In this document: one piece after another, positions 1 to 6,814 of the stretch
How positions within the stretch are numbered: the first letter of the stretch is position 1
Layout: the number at the start of each line of letters is the position of its first letter
NCBI GenBank assembly: GCA_013002475.1
Contig: JABDJM010000565.1
Span: forward strand, 1-7,776
Length of the DNA: 7,776 nucleotides
Direction of reading: 5' to 3'
Source: Saprospiraceae bacterium
GTDB taxonomy: Bacteria > Bacteroidota > Bacteroidia > Chitinophagales > Saprospiraceae
The notes under the pieces: generated by a model
Seen by the model: only the letters and a program-made list of their open reading frames with translations
What the model was told of the DNA's origin: nothing
Databases searched by the model: none
Position numbers and translations under genes: made by a program

Positions 1-614
1 ATCATGGGCTCTATGGCGATGGTTAATCCTTCCTTCAAAAGCATTCCGCGGCCTCTTTTTCCAAAGTTTGGAACTTCCGGGGGCTCATGTAATTCTCTAC
101 CGATACCATGGCCCACTAATTCCCGCACAACGCCATATCCATGTTCCTTTTCACAGTATTGTTGGACCGCATAGCTTATGTCTCCAATTCTGTTTCCGGC
201 CACAGCCTTTTCGATCGCCAAATAAAGACTTGTATTGGTTACCTGTAGAAGTTTCATAATATCCTCACCTACATGTCCAATAGCAAAGGTGAAGGCAGAA
301 TCTCCATAAAACCCATTTTTGATAGAACCGCAATCCACACTAACAACATCTCCTTCCTTGAAAGGCGTATTGTTGGGGATACCATGAACGACACCTTCAT
401 TAACACTGATACATAATGTGGCTGGAAAGTCATTGTATCCCTTGAATCCGGGCACTGCTCCGTGGTCACGAATAACCGTTTCGGCCAGGGCATCAATTTG
501 AGCGCCTGTAATCCCAGGCTTCAATTCCGCAGCGACGGTTTCAAGCGCCTTGCACACGATCAGGCAACTTTCTCTGAGGAATTCAATTTCTTCTGCTGTC
601 TTATAATAAACCAT
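1..614 (-). CDS. map: Methionine aminopeptidase type I, 3' end cut by window edge
   Basis: Cytosolic metalloprotease that removes the initiator methionine from nascent proteins at the ribosome. Only the first 204 codons are present; relatives are about 250-260 residues, so the last fifth lies beyond base 1. Of the five metal ligands known from the E. coli enzyme, four are visible: D94 (in VSVDCG), D105 (in GFYGDSA), H169 (in VGHGIGR) and E202 (in IEPM). The final glutamate is outside. The substrate-site histidines are H77 (GVVHGIP) and H176 (ELHEPP). There is no N-terminal zinc-finger extension, so it is the short type Ia form. The start is firm: an in-frame TAA lies six codons upstream (630-632), with no other start codon between. 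It follows secY after a 63-base spacer and is probably cotranscribed with it. Identity is close to certain. Confidence 0.97.
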   Translation of the reverse strand, partial: MVYYKTAEEIEFLRESCLIVCKALETVAAELKPGITGAQIDALAETVIRDHGAVPGFKGYNDFPATLCISVNEGVVHGIPNNTPFKEGDVVSVDCGSIKNGFYGDSAFTFAIGHVGEDIMKLLQVTNTSLYLAIEKAVAGNRIGDISYAVQQYCEKEHGYGVVRELVGHGIGRELHEPPEVPNFGKRGRGMLLKEGLTIAIEPM

Positions 615-677
615 AACAAGTCTTCTCGTTTACAACAGCAATGTAACCAACACAAATGGAAAGATGTTTAAGCCAAC

Positions 678-2045
678 CTACATGGAAGCTCCAATGCCCT
701 GTACTCCGCTTCTTCCTTTGAGACGACCGGATTTCACTAATCCATCGTATTTTCTCATAAGTAGATAGCTTTCAATTTGCTGCAGGGTATCTAAGACAAC
801 CGCCACCAAGATGAGTAGAGAAGTACCTCCAAAAAACAGAGCGAAGGCTGTGTTTACTCCAAAGGCTGCGGCAAAAGCCGGGAATATTGATATAAGCCCA
901 AGGAATATGGATCCTGGAAGGGTAATCCTTGTGGTAACTGAATCAATGAAGTCAGCCGTATTTTTTCCTGGTTTAATACCGGGAATAAATGCGTTTTGCC
1001 TTTTCAAATATTCAGCATACTGTGTGGGATTTACCAACAGGGCTGTATATACGTAGGTGAAAAGTACCACCAATATGAAGTAGATCACATTGTAAGGCAC
1101 AGAGGTAAAATCTGTCAATTGAAGGAGTAATCCACTAGGAGCAGCGTTTGGATCTGAAGCTCCTAACTGAGCCACCGTAGACGGTAGAAACATCAGGGCC
1201 TGAGCAAAGATGATCGGCATTACCCCAGCGGCATTAACCTTGATCGGGATGTAATCCCGCGCCCCTGATACAGGGATCGTAGAACTGCCTCTTCCCACCA
1301 TTCGCTTGGCAAACTGTATGGGGACCCTTCGAACTGCCTGGACAATCATTACGGTTGCCATTACAACGAAGAACAAGATCAAGATCTCAACTACGAAGAC
1401 GATCAATTTGCTCGCTCCAAGTTGTGCTGTGAATTCATAAACGAAGGCAGATGGAAGAGCGGCAATAATACCAATGGTAATAAGTAAGCTAATACCATTT
1501 CCAACTCCTTTATCAGTAATTCTTTCACCCAACCACATGGCAAAAACAGTTCCTGTAGATAGGATGATAATATTACAGATCCAGAACATTGAAGGCGGTA
1601 AGCCTGCAACTGCTCCCTGGATAGAATTAATATATGTGAGGTAACCTCCACCCTGCACAAGGGTAATGGCGACAGTCAATAGACGAGTGATCTGATTGAT
1701 CTTTTTTCGTCCAGACTCTCCTTCTCTTTGTTGAAGTCTTTGAAAATAGGGAACAGCAAATCCTAAGAGCTGAATGATAATGGATGCTGTAATGTAAGGC
1801 ATGATACCTAATGCAAAAATGGATGCATTATTAAATGCTCCACCGGTAAATACATTGATCAGGCCCAGAATGTCAGTTGCCGAACTAGAGGCAACGTTAT
1901 TTTCCAAAGCTGCGGGAACGACCCCTGGTAAAACTATAAATGATCCTATTCGATAAACGAGTAGCAATCCAAGTGTAAACAAAAGTCGAGTACGGAGTTC
2001 CTCGATCTTCCAGATATTCCGCATCGTTGTGAAAAACTTCTTCAT
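678..2045 (-). CDS. secY: Protein translocase subunit SecY
   Basis: Pore-forming subunit of the SecYEG channel in the inner membrane, which passes unfolded proteins outward or sideways into the bilayer with SecA or the ribosome as partner. At 455 residues it is of normal length and complete. About ten hydrophobic segments can be placed, roughly at residues 20-40, 74-98, 118-138, 154-172, 182-203, 214-238, 270-292, 318-338, 376-396 and 398-420. The two family signatures are GIMPYITASIIIQLL (80-94) and the stretch around WLGERITDKGVGNG (171-184). The cytosolic loop between segments 8 and 9 carries NAFIPGIKPGKNT (351-363); K358 stands where E. coli has the important Arg357. The start ATG is preceded by an A-run and no Shine-Dalgarno. 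It lies nine bases after rplO, the usual last ribosomal gene of the spc section. Confidence 0.98.
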   Translation of the reverse strand: MKKFFTTMRNIWKIEELRTRLLFTLGLLLVYRIGSFIVLPGVVPAALENNVASSSATDILGLINVFTGGAFNNASIFALGIMPYITASIIIQLLGFAVPYFQRLQQREGESGRKKINQITRLLTVAITLVQGGGYLTYINSIQGAVAGLPPSMFWICNIIILSTGTVFAMWLGERITDKGVGNGISLLITIGIIAALPSAFVYEFTAQLGASKLIVFVVEILILFFVVMATVMIVQAVRRVPIQFAKRMVGRGSSTIPVSGARDYIPIKVNAAGVMPIIFAQALMFLPSTVAQLGASDPNAAPSGLLLQLTDFTSVPYNVIYFILVVLFTYVYTALLVNPTQYAEYLKRQNAFIPGIKPGKNTADFIDSVTTRITLPGSIFLGLISIFPAFAAAFGVNTAFALFFGGTSLLILVAVVLDTLQQIESYLLMRKYDGLVKSGRLKGRSGVQGIGASM

Positions 2046-2054
2046 CGGTTTTTT

Positions 2055-2501
2055 TTAGACAATTGTAACAGTCCCCCCTTTTTCTTCGATGGCGGATTGC
2101 GCAGCTTTAGAGCAAGCATGAGCAACCACAGTAAGTTTTGAATTGAGTTCTCCGTTTCCAAGGATTTTCACCTTTTCATTTTTTCTTACGATACCTGCGT
2201 CGATCAGAAATTTCAAATCGATGTTATCTGATTTGAACTTTTCAGAAATTTCCTGCAATCGAGCCAGGTTGATCGGGGTATAGGCAACCCTATTTGGGCT
2301 GTTAAATCCCCTTTTTGGTATTCTCATTTGAAGAGGCATCTGTCCCCCTTCGAAGTTTCGTTTTCTACTATACCCAGACCGGGATTTAGCACCCTTATGT
2401 CCTCTTGTGGAGGTACCACCCTTCCCGGAGCTTTGTCCGCGGCCAATTCTTTTCCCTCTTTTTACCGAACCCTTTGCGGGTGAAAGTGAATGCAATTCCA
2501 T
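2055..2501 (-). CDS. rplO: 50S ribosomal protein L15 (uL15)
   Basis: Late-assembling protein of the large subunit that threads an extended basic tail into 23S rRNA. It is 148 residues, a normal length. The N-terminal half is the typical Gly/Arg/Lys-rich extension: GRGQSSGKGGTSTRGHKG at 20-37, then FEGGQMPLQMRIPKRGF at 50-66. The C-terminal globular part starts near residue 75 and contains the family signature at about 111-142, beginning VKILGNGEL and ending near EEKGG. It sits between rpmD (34-base spacer) and secY (9-base spacer), the standard order in spc operons. The stop is TAA, embedded in a run of eight A on the coding strand. Nothing is missing. Confidence 0.98.
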   Translation of the reverse strand: MELHSLSPAKGSVKRGKRIGRGQSSGKGGTSTRGHKGAKSRSGYSRKRNFEGGQMPLQMRIPKRGFNSPNRVAYTPINLARLQEISEKFKSDNIDLKFLIDAGIVRKNEKVKILGNGELNSKLTVVAHACSKAAQSAIEEKGGTVTIV

Positions 2502-2535
2502 GATGGTATGCTTTAACTATGTTTATACGAAGTGA

Positions 2536-2718
2536 TCAGGACAAATGTTCCACCTTAACCAGGTGGTCGACTTTGGCTACCATCCCAAGAATTTGAGCGC
2601 TAGCCTCATGTTCTACAGTTTGGTTGATTTTCTTAAGGCCAAGAGCCACAAGAGTAGCTTTCTGCCTTTTAGACCGGTCAATGCTACTTTTCAACTGAGT
2701 GATTTTAACCTTCGCCAT
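2536..2718 (-). CDS. rpmD: 50S ribosomal protein L30 (uL30)
   Basis: Small large-subunit protein bound to 23S rRNA. At 60 residues it is the short bacterial form. It shows the expected pattern: KVKITQLKSSID at the N-terminus, then RQKATLVALGLKKINQTVEH (18-37), and a C-terminal HLVKVEHL strand. It lies between rpsE and rplO, as in other spc operons, with spacers of 30 and 34 bases. The leader has AAAGGATC just before the ATG. That is the nearest thing to a Shine-Dalgarno in the window, but it is only about three bases from the start, too close for the classical spacing. The stop is TGA, whereas its neighbours rpsE and rplO end in TAA. Confidence 0.97.
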   Translation of the reverse strand: MAKVKITQLKSSIDRSKRQKATLVALGLKKINQTVEHEASAQILGMVAKVDHLVKVEHLS

Positions 2719-2748
2719 GATCCTTTATTTCTATTGATTTGGGATCTC

Positions 2749-3267
2749 TTATCCCTGAAAAACTTTTTGTAAATCTATTCCTCTTTGTTTTGCAACCATA
2801 AGAGGTGATCGCAATTTAGAAAGGGCATCTATAGTTGCTTTTACAACATTGTGCGGATTTGAAGATCCCTGAGATTTTGCAAGTACATTATGTACCCCTG
2901 CGATCTCTAGAACTGCCCGCATCGCTCCACCAGCAATTACTCCTGTACCTTCTGAAGCAGGTTTGATCAATACTTTTCCAGCACCGAACTTCCCTTTTTG
3001 CTCATGGGGTATTGTTCCTTTATAAAGCGGAAAGCTGATCATGCTCTTTTTCGCATCATCCACTGCCTTTGCAATAGACTCAGATACATCCCTAGCCTTT
3101 CCAAGACCGTGCCCAACACGACCATTCCCGTCTCCAACAACCGCAATTGCTGCGAAACTAAATGTTCGACCACCTTTTGTGACCTTTGCTACCCTGTTGA
3201 GTGAAACCAATTTTTCTTTGATTTCCGAATCCGCTTTTACCCTTTGGGGTCTTCCTTTTTTTGCCAT
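2749..3267 (-). CDS. rpsE: 30S ribosomal protein S5 (uS5)
   Basis: Small-subunit protein at the mRNA entry side and near the S4/S8 body; in known bacteria it affects decoding accuracy and spectinomycin response. It is 172 residues, a normal length. The N-terminal double-stranded-RNA-binding-like domain contains [15 protein letters not shown] (24-38) and [16 protein letters not shown] (43-58), which is the family signature. The loop equivalent to the E. coli spectinomycin-resistance site (VAKVTKGG, 26-33) looks unmodified. The C-terminal domain includes [20 protein letters not shown] (102-121) and [15 protein letters not shown] (135-149). It follows rplR after 11 bases. A small 5-bp inverted repeat spans its stop codon (see rejected items). 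Confidence 0.98.
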   Translation of the reverse strand: MAKKGRPQRVKADSEIKEKLVSLNRVAKVTKGGRTFSFAAIAVVGDGNGRVGHGLGKARDVSESIAKAVDDAKKSMISFPLYKGTIPHEQKGKFGAGKVLIKPASEGTGVIAGGAMRAVLEIAGVHNVLAKSQGSSNPHNVVKATIDALSKLRSPLMVAKQRGIDLQKVFQG

Positions 3268-3278
3268 TTTCAGTTCTA

Positions 3279-3626
3279 TTAAAATTTAATTCCGCCTTCC
3301 CGCATGCCCTCTGCAAGAGCTTTTACTCTTCCATGATATAGGTAGCCGTTTCTATCAAACACAATTGTATCGATATTCTGGGCTTTTACTTTTTCTGCCA
3401 GGGATTTTCCCAGAGCATTGGCCTGCTCTGTTTTGGTGCCTTTCGAATCGCTATCCGCGGTCGAAACTGCCACCAAAGTCCTTCCATCATCATCATTGAT
3501 GATTTGGCAGTAGATATCCTTGTTTGATCGAAACACGCAAGCACGAGGTCTGATAGCAGTCCCCACAATGGATTTGCGGATTCGCTTATGGATCTTTTTC
3601 CTTTTCTGAATTTTACTAAGTGGCAT
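3279..3626 (-). CDS. rplR: 50S ribosomal protein L18 (uL18)
   Basis: Binds 5S rRNA together with L5 and helps place it in the central protuberance of the large subunit. At 115 residues it is the usual bacterial size. The basic N-terminal tail ([16 protein letters not shown], 5-20) is followed by [18 protein letters not shown] (26-43), the strand pair typical of the family. The C-terminal block from F90 to F115 begins [18 protein letters not shown] and ends in the conserved GGIKF. It lies between rplF (18 bases upstream) and rpsE (11 bases downstream), the canonical order. The leader is A-rich with no Shine-Dalgarno. A 105-residue overlapping frame on the same strand is only a shadow of this gene. 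Confidence 0.98.
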   Translation of the reverse strand: MPLSKIQKRKKIHKRIRKSIVGTAIRPRACVFRSNKDIYCQIINDDDGRTLVAVSTADSDSKGTKTEQANALGKSLAEKVKAQNIDTIVFDRNGYLYHGRVKALAEGMREGGIKF

Positions 3627-3644
3627 CTTAAAATTCTTTTATCT

Positions 3645-4199
3645 CTATTTAGCAGCTGTTTTACCAGCTTTTCTTCGAATATGTTCTCCTTTAAACCGGA
3701 CACCTTTTCCTTTATATGGTTCTGGCTTTCTAAAGGCCCTTATTTTTGAAGCAACCTGTCCTAGTAGTTGCTTATCATGAGAACTAAGTTTGATCGTAGG
3801 AGGACTTCCCTTTTTCATTATCGCCTCAATCTTTACCTCGTCTGGCACATAAAACATGATGGGGTGTGAATAACCAAGGGTCATGCTCAATAGCTGCCCA
3901 GCATTTTCACAACGATATCCAACACCGTACAATTCCAACTCGGTGATAAATCCTTCAGCAACGCCTTGGACCATATTTCGGATCAGACTCCGATACAGAC
4001 CATGCATAGCTTTATGCCTTTTTTGCTCGGTTGGTCTCTTAACATTAATGACACCATCTTCCAACGATACCTCCATGTCGGGATCGATCGTTTGGCTAAG
4101 CTGTCCTTTTGGACCTTTAACAGTGACCACGTTTCCACTCTCTACTTTTAACTCAACTCCAGTTGGGAGATCAATGGGTGCACTACCAATTCGTGACAT
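3645..4199 (-). CDS. rplF: 50S ribosomal protein L6 (uL6)
   Basis: Two-domain protein on the factor-binding side of the large subunit, close to the sarcin-ricin loop and the L7/L12 stalk base. It is 184 residues, near the normal 175-185. It opens with the conserved MSRIGSAPIDLP. The first domain runs to about residue 80 (HGLYRSLIRNMVQGV, 66-80). The second starts near YGVGYRCE (91-98) and carries the family signature FRKPEPYKGKGVRFKGE (156-172), ending in a short basic tail with AGKTAAK. It follows rpsH with a 21-base spacer and precedes rplR by 18 bases. The 25 bases before the ATG are A-rich with no ribosome-binding site of the usual kind. Confidence 0.98.
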   Translation of the reverse strand: MSRIGSAPIDLPTGVELKVESGNVVTVKGPKGQLSQTIDPDMEVSLEDGVINVKRPTEQKRHKAMHGLYRSLIRNMVQGVAEGFITELELYGVGYRCENAGQLLSMTLGYSHPIMFYVPDEVKIEAIMKKGSPPTIKLSSHDKQLLGQVASKIRAFRKPEPYKGKGVRFKGEHIRRKAGKTAAK

Positions 4200-4220
4200 A
4201 ACTCAGTTTTTTCAATCTAT

Positions 4221-4625
4221 TTAGTAAACGTAGCAAACTACTTCTCCTCCCACATTTTCCTTTTCAGCCTGACGTCCAGTCATAACTCCTTTTGAAGTAG
4301 AAACAATCGAGATTCCCAAACCATTTAAGGTTCTTGGAATATCAGTTGATCTTGAATATTTCCTTAATCCTGGTTTGCTAATCCTACCCAACTTTCTAAT
4401 AACCGGTACTTTCGTAATCGGGTCATACTTAAGGGCGATCTTGATAACATCTTGCATGTTTTCAACCTCCTGAAACTTATACTTAAGGATGTATCCCTGG
4501 TCATACAGAATCTCAGTGATCGCCTTTTTCATTTTTGAAGAGGGGATCTCAACGATTTTATGACCTGCTCCCTGAGCATTTCTAATTCTTGTTAAATAGT
4601 CCGCAATAGGATCTGTAACTGCCAT
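4221..4625 (-). CDS. rpsH: 30S ribosomal protein S8 (uS8)
   Basis: Primary 16S rRNA-binding protein of the central domain, needed early in 30S assembly. In E. coli it is also the translational repressor of the spc operon; whether that applies here cannot be seen. It is 134 residues. The N-terminal domain has the conserved DPIADYLTRIRNA (5-17), and the C-terminal domain has the family signature GLGISIVSTSKGVMTGRQA (102-120), ending in GGEVVCYVY. It lies 18 bases after rpsN and 21 bases before rplF. I looked for an S8-type mRNA binding structure near rplX-rplE, the E. coli target site, and could not recognise one by eye. Confidence 0.98.
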   Translation of the reverse strand: MAVTDPIADYLTRIRNAQGAGHKIVEIPSSKMKKAITEILYDQGYILKYKFQEVENMQDVIKIALKYDPITKVPVIRKLGRISKPGLRKYSRSTDIPRTLNGLGISIVSTSKGVMTGRQAEKENVGGEVVCYVY

Positions 4626-4643
4626 TCTTTTTCTTTTAAATTC

Positions 4644-4913
4644 TTACCAGCTTGCTTTTGTTATTCCGGGAATCTTTCCGGCTAAAGCCATTTCCCTGAA
4701 AGTGACCCGGCACAAACCAAAGGTTCGCATGTAACCTTTAGGTCTTCCAGTCAATCTACACCGGTTGTGCAATCGAATAGGGTTGGAATTTCTGGGCAAC
4801 TTGTCCAGCTCATCCCATCGGCCCTCAGCTTTCAACTGCTTTCTCTTTTCAGCGTACTTTTCTACAAGTCGCTTTCTTTTATTTTCTCGTGCTATTAATG
4901 ACTTTCTTGCCAT
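4644..4913 (-). CDS. rpsN: 30S ribosomal protein S14 (uS14), zinc-independent form
   Basis: Component of the 30S head near S3 and S10. At 89 residues it is the intermediate-length form without zinc. The CxxC pairs of the short zinc-binding S14 are absent; the only cysteines are single ones at C52 and C68. The conserved C-terminal half reads [20 protein letters not shown] (50-69), then [17 protein letters not shown] to the end. The N-terminal part is highly basic ([20 protein letters not shown]). It sits between rplE (14-base spacer) and rpsH (18-base spacer). In Bacteroidota and Proteobacteria this zinc-free type is the usual main copy. No second S14 paralogue is in the window. Confidence 0.98.
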   Translation of the reverse strand: MARKSLIARENKRKRLVEKYAEKRKQLKAEGRWDELDKLPRNSNPIRLHNRCRLTGRPKGYMRTFGLCRVTFREMALAGKIPGITKASW

Positions 4914-4927
4914 GGCTTAAAAGTTTG

Positions 4928-5485
4928 CTAGTTTCTTTGATTTTTGAATGGAAGACCTAGAGCTTTTAGCAAGGCTAAAGCTTCAGCATCTGTATTTGCG
5001 CTGGTAACAAAGCTTATATCCATCCCGGAAATTCTTGACACTTTGTCCAAGTCGATCTCCGGAAAAATAATGTGCTCCTGAACTCCCAGACTGTAGTTTC
5101 CACGACCGTCGAAACTCTTATCATTAATTCCCCTGAAGTCTCTTACCCTTGGAAGAGCAACAGAAATCAGTCTGTCAAGAAATTCGTACATCCTGTCACC
5201 TCTGAGTGTAACCCTTGCTGCGATCGGCATTCCTTCTCTAAGCTTAAAGTTGGAAACTGATTTTTTCGCTTTAATAACTACCGCCTTTTGACCAGCGATC
5301 AGGCTCATCTCTTTGGATGCGTTATCCACAAGTTTTTTGTCAGCAGTTGCACCGCCGACCCCGTGGTTTATGCAGATCTTTTCCAACTTGGGAACCTGCA
5401 TGATAGACTTATAGTTGAACTGTTCCCTTAATTTGGCAACGATGTCCTTTTTATAAACCTCCTTTAGTCTGGGTTGATAACTCAT
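4928..5485 (-). CDS. rplE: 50S ribosomal protein L5 (uL5)
   Basis: Binds 5S rRNA with L18 and forms contacts from the central protuberance to the P-site tRNA and to the 30S head. It is 185 residues, a normal length. The conserved start [15 protein letters not shown] leads into [14 protein letters not shown] (31-44). The family signature lies at about 62-84, containing [20 protein letters not shown]. Next come [14 protein letters not shown] (83-96) and the loop [16 protein letters not shown] (116-131); near the C-terminus is [16 protein letters not shown] (154-169). Its ATG shares one base with the TAA stop of rplX (TAATG), which suggests that translation of the two is coupled by reinitiation. 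This is inferred from the overlap only. Confidence 0.98.
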   Translation of the reverse strand: MSYQPRLKEVYKKDIVAKLREQFNYKSIMQVPKLEKICINHGVGGATADKKLVDNASKEMSLIAGQKAVVIKAKKSVSNFKLREGMPIAARVTLRGDRMYEFLDRLISVALPRVRDFRGINDKSFDGRGNYSLGVQEHIIFPEIDLDKVSRISGMDISFVTSANTDAEALALLKALGLPFKNQRN

Positions 5486-5487
5486 TA
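5483..5487 (-). promoter_or_regulatory. TAATG stop-start overlap, rplX to rplE
   Basis: On the coding strand the rplX stop TAA and the rplE start ATG share the A at 5485. It is the only overlap among the fourteen junctions in the window that include both a visible stop and a visible start for ribosomal genes and secY. Such overlaps commonly allow termination-reinitiation, which would tie L5 synthesis to L24 synthesis. The overlap is seen directly; the coupling is inferred. Confidence 0.6.
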
Positions 5488-5832
5488 CTTAATAATTTCA
5501 CCAGATTTTTTAGAATACCGGACGACCTTGTCACCTTCAATTCTTCTTCCAACTCTGGTCGCTTCTCCACTTTTTGGATCAATTAGTGCCAGGTTAGAAA
5601 GATGGATTGGTGCTGGTTGATCAACGATCCCTCCGGGGTTGTCATTAGTTGGCTTCTGATGTTTCTTTACGATGTTGACATCTTCAACGATCGCTTTGTT
5701 CCTATGCGGAAAGATTTCAAGGATCTCTCCTTGTTTTCCTTTGCTTGCACCAGCAAGAACAACCACTCTGTCGCCTTTTTTCAGCTTCAGTTTCGGTGTA
5801 AACCTCTTTTGTTGTTGTTTTTTATTTGCCAT
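5485..5832 (-). CDS. rplX: 50S ribosomal protein L24 (uL24)
   Basis: Early 23S rRNA-binding protein that starts large-subunit assembly and sits near the polypeptide tunnel exit. It is 115 residues, about ten longer than E. coli L24. The extra length is mainly an N-terminal tail rich in Lys and Gln ([17 protein letters not shown], 2-18). The KOW motif follows at about 18-45: [20 protein letters not shown], with the characteristic GD...G..KGK.G spacing. Later the conserved [13 protein letters not shown] (49-61) and a [14 protein letters not shown] segment (67-80) confirm the family. The gene lies 21 bases after rplN and overlaps rplE by one base. Confidence 0.98.
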   Translation of the reverse strand: MANKKQQQKRFTPKLKLKKGDRVVVLAGASKGKQGEILEIFPHRNKAIVEDVNIVKKHQKPTNDNPGGIVDQPAPIHLSNLALIDPKSGEATRVGRRIEGDKVVRYSKKSGEIIK

Positions 5833-5853
5833 TTCTAATGCTTATACCTTTTA

Positions 5854-6219
5854 TTAAATTACTTCAGGAGCCAGGGAAACGATTCTCATGTAATCTTTTT
5901 CTCTAAGCTCTCTGGCAACAGGTCCAAAAATCCTTGTACCTCTTGGCTCACCTGCTGCGGTCAAAAGAACTACAGCGTTGTCATCAAATCTGATGTATGA
6001 ACCATCCTTTCTGCGTATTTCCTTTTTCGTTCGAACTACGACAGCTTTTGAAACGGTTCCTTTTTTTACTCCTCCCGGAGAAGACGATTTGACAGATACT
6101 ACTATCTGATCTCCAATGCTTGCATAGCGTCTTTTTGACCCTCCCAAAACTCTTATACAGAGCACCTCTTTGGCTCCTGAGTTATCCGCAACATTGAGTC
6201 GACTTTCTTGCTGTATCAT
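5854..6219 (-). CDS. rplN: 50S ribosomal protein L14 (uL14)
   Basis: Forms part of the intersubunit surface (bridge B5/B8 area) and is the docking site of the silencing factor RsfS in bacteria that have it. It is 121 residues, one or two fewer than the common 122-123. It begins [20 protein letters not shown], a near-invariant opening. The signature region follows at about 60-86, including [37 protein letters not shown] (90-106) comes next, with the conserved C-terminal IVSLAPEVI. The first gene of the classic spc section, it follows rpsQ after 34 bases. That spacer contains a perfect small hairpin and no clear promoter, so cotranscription with the upstream genes is likely. Confidence 0.98.
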   Translation of the reverse strand: MIQQESRLNVADNSGAKEVLCIRVLGGSKRRYASIGDQIVVSVKSSSPGGVKKGTVSKAVVVRTKKEIRRKDGSYIRFDDNAVVLLTAAGEPRGTRIFGPVARELREKDYMRIVSLAPEVI

Positions 6220-6233
6220 GACCTAATTATTAT

Positions 6234-6248
6234 GCACACAAAGTGTGC
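6234..6248 (-). repeat. Perfect 6-bp inverted repeat with 3-base loop, rpsQ-rplN spacer
   Basis: The coding strand reads GCACAC-TTT-GTGTGC, a perfect 6-bp stem with four G-C pairs and a triloop. It starts five bases after the rpsQ stop and ends 14 bases before the rplN ATG. No U-run follows, so it is not an intrinsic terminator. It could be a modest mRNA hairpin affecting rplN initiation or 3' processing, or it could be chance. Confidence 0.45.
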
Positions 6249-6253
6249 TACTA

Positions 6254-6511
6254 TTATTTTGCTCTTTCAATAATCTCAATAAGCCTCCACTTCTTTCTTT
6301 TTGAAAGTGGCCGACACTCCATGATTCTTACCTTATCCCCTACTTTGCAATCATTCTGCTCATCATGTGCCATGAACTTCTTGGACTTCTTTACATACTT
6401 TCCGTAAATCGGGTGTCGGAGTTTTCTCTCGATAGTCACAGTTATGGATTTATCCATAGAGACTGAGCTCACTACCCCTGTTCTTTGCTTTCTTAATTTT
6501 ATATCTGACAT
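6254..6511 (-). CDS. rpsQ: 30S ribosomal protein S17 (uS17)
   Basis: OB-fold protein that binds 16S rRNA early in 30S assembly, at the lower body. At 85 residues it has the normal length. Visible family features are [18 protein letters not shown] (8-25), [19 protein letters not shown] (33-51), and the signature [18 protein letters not shown] (58-75), which contains the conserved CRPLS. It is the last gene of the S10 section in the E. coli arrangement, and here runs straight on into the spc genes without a terminator. It is separated from rpmC by 21 bases. No anomalies were seen. Confidence 0.98.
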   Translation of the reverse strand: MSDIKLRKQRTGVVSSVSMDKSITVTIERKLRHPIYGKYVKKSKKFMAHDEQNDCKVGDKVRIMECRPLSKRKKWRLIEIIERAK

Positions 6512-6532
6512 ACTATTCAGTTAAAAGTCCAA

Positions 6533-6793
6533 TTAGCTTTTTCTTCGTCTTCTTCTAATTTGATCTCTTTTGGCAACTACTTCTTCAGATGCCTGTGAAA
6601 GTTCTCGTTTTCGAACCTCCGTATTCAGCCTAGCGATATCTCTTCTGATATCTCTTAAAACGATTGGGTTATCCAATCCTTTTATGGCATGGTCGAATCG
6701 CATTTTTTGAAACTGATTTTGAGTTTCTTTCAGTTCGGCTGCCAATTCCGCATCCGATAGTTCCTGCAATTCTAAATATTTCTTTGTAGCCAT
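6533..6793 (-). CDS. rpmC: 50S ribosomal protein L29 (uL29) with basic C-terminal extension
   Basis: Two-helix protein beside the nascent-chain tunnel exit, part of the docking surface for trigger factor and SRP in known bacteria. It is 86 residues, whereas typical L29 is about 60-72. The family core is clear: KKYLELQELSDAELAAEL (4-21), then FQKMRFDHAIKGLDNPIVL (28-46) and the signature RDIRRDIARLNTEVRKREL (47-65). From about residue 66 there is an additional tail, SQASEEVVAKRDQIRRRRRKS, with five arginines in a row (80-84). The DNA of the tail reads in frame to a normal TAA, and rpsQ follows after 21 bases, so a frameshift is unlikely. The start ATG has an A-rich leader 21 bases after rplP. 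Confidence 0.97.
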   Translation of the reverse strand: MATKKYLELQELSDAELAAELKETQNQFQKMRFDHAIKGLDNPIVLRDIRRDIARLNTEVRKRELSQASEEVVAKRDQIRRRRRKS

Positions 6794-6814
6794 TGCTTTT
6801 AGCTTTTAATCAAA

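Noticed and set aside
269..496. 75-codon minus-strand open frame in the map region
   Set aside because: It is an alternative frame of map. The true frame is open from 614 to the window edge and shows the metal ligands of the enzyme.
615..677. Possible promoter in the secY-map spacer
   Set aside because: The closest element, TCCATTTG, misses the A of TAnnTTTG, and the only upstream TTG is about 13 bases away rather than about 20; no credible pair.
1403..1660. 85-codon minus-strand open frame inside secY
   Set aside because: Out of frame within an intact, well-conserved secY; its composition is that of a shifted membrane protein frame.
2046..2057. Run of eight A at the rplO stop / secY leader (T-run on the + strand)
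   Set aside because: On the coding strand it is an A-run, not a U-run, so it cannot be an intrinsic terminator; it fits an A-rich leader. Slippage at this site would fall at the stop and after it, with little effect.
2741..2755. Inverted repeat GGGAT-5-ATCCC spanning the rpsE stop codon
   Set aside because: Only five base pairs with a five-base loop, no U-run behind it, and partly within coding sequence; this is expected by chance in a window of this size.
3883..4224. 113-codon open frame on the + strand
   Set aside because: Lies fully antisense to rplF, has no family resemblance, and its existence follows from the codon bias of the gene beneath it.
6533..6600. Frameshift as the cause of the long L29 tail
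   Set aside because: The tail has coherent composition, ends in a normal TAA, and leaves the 21-base spacer to rpsQ typical of this operon; no family-like L29 ending is visible in another frame.
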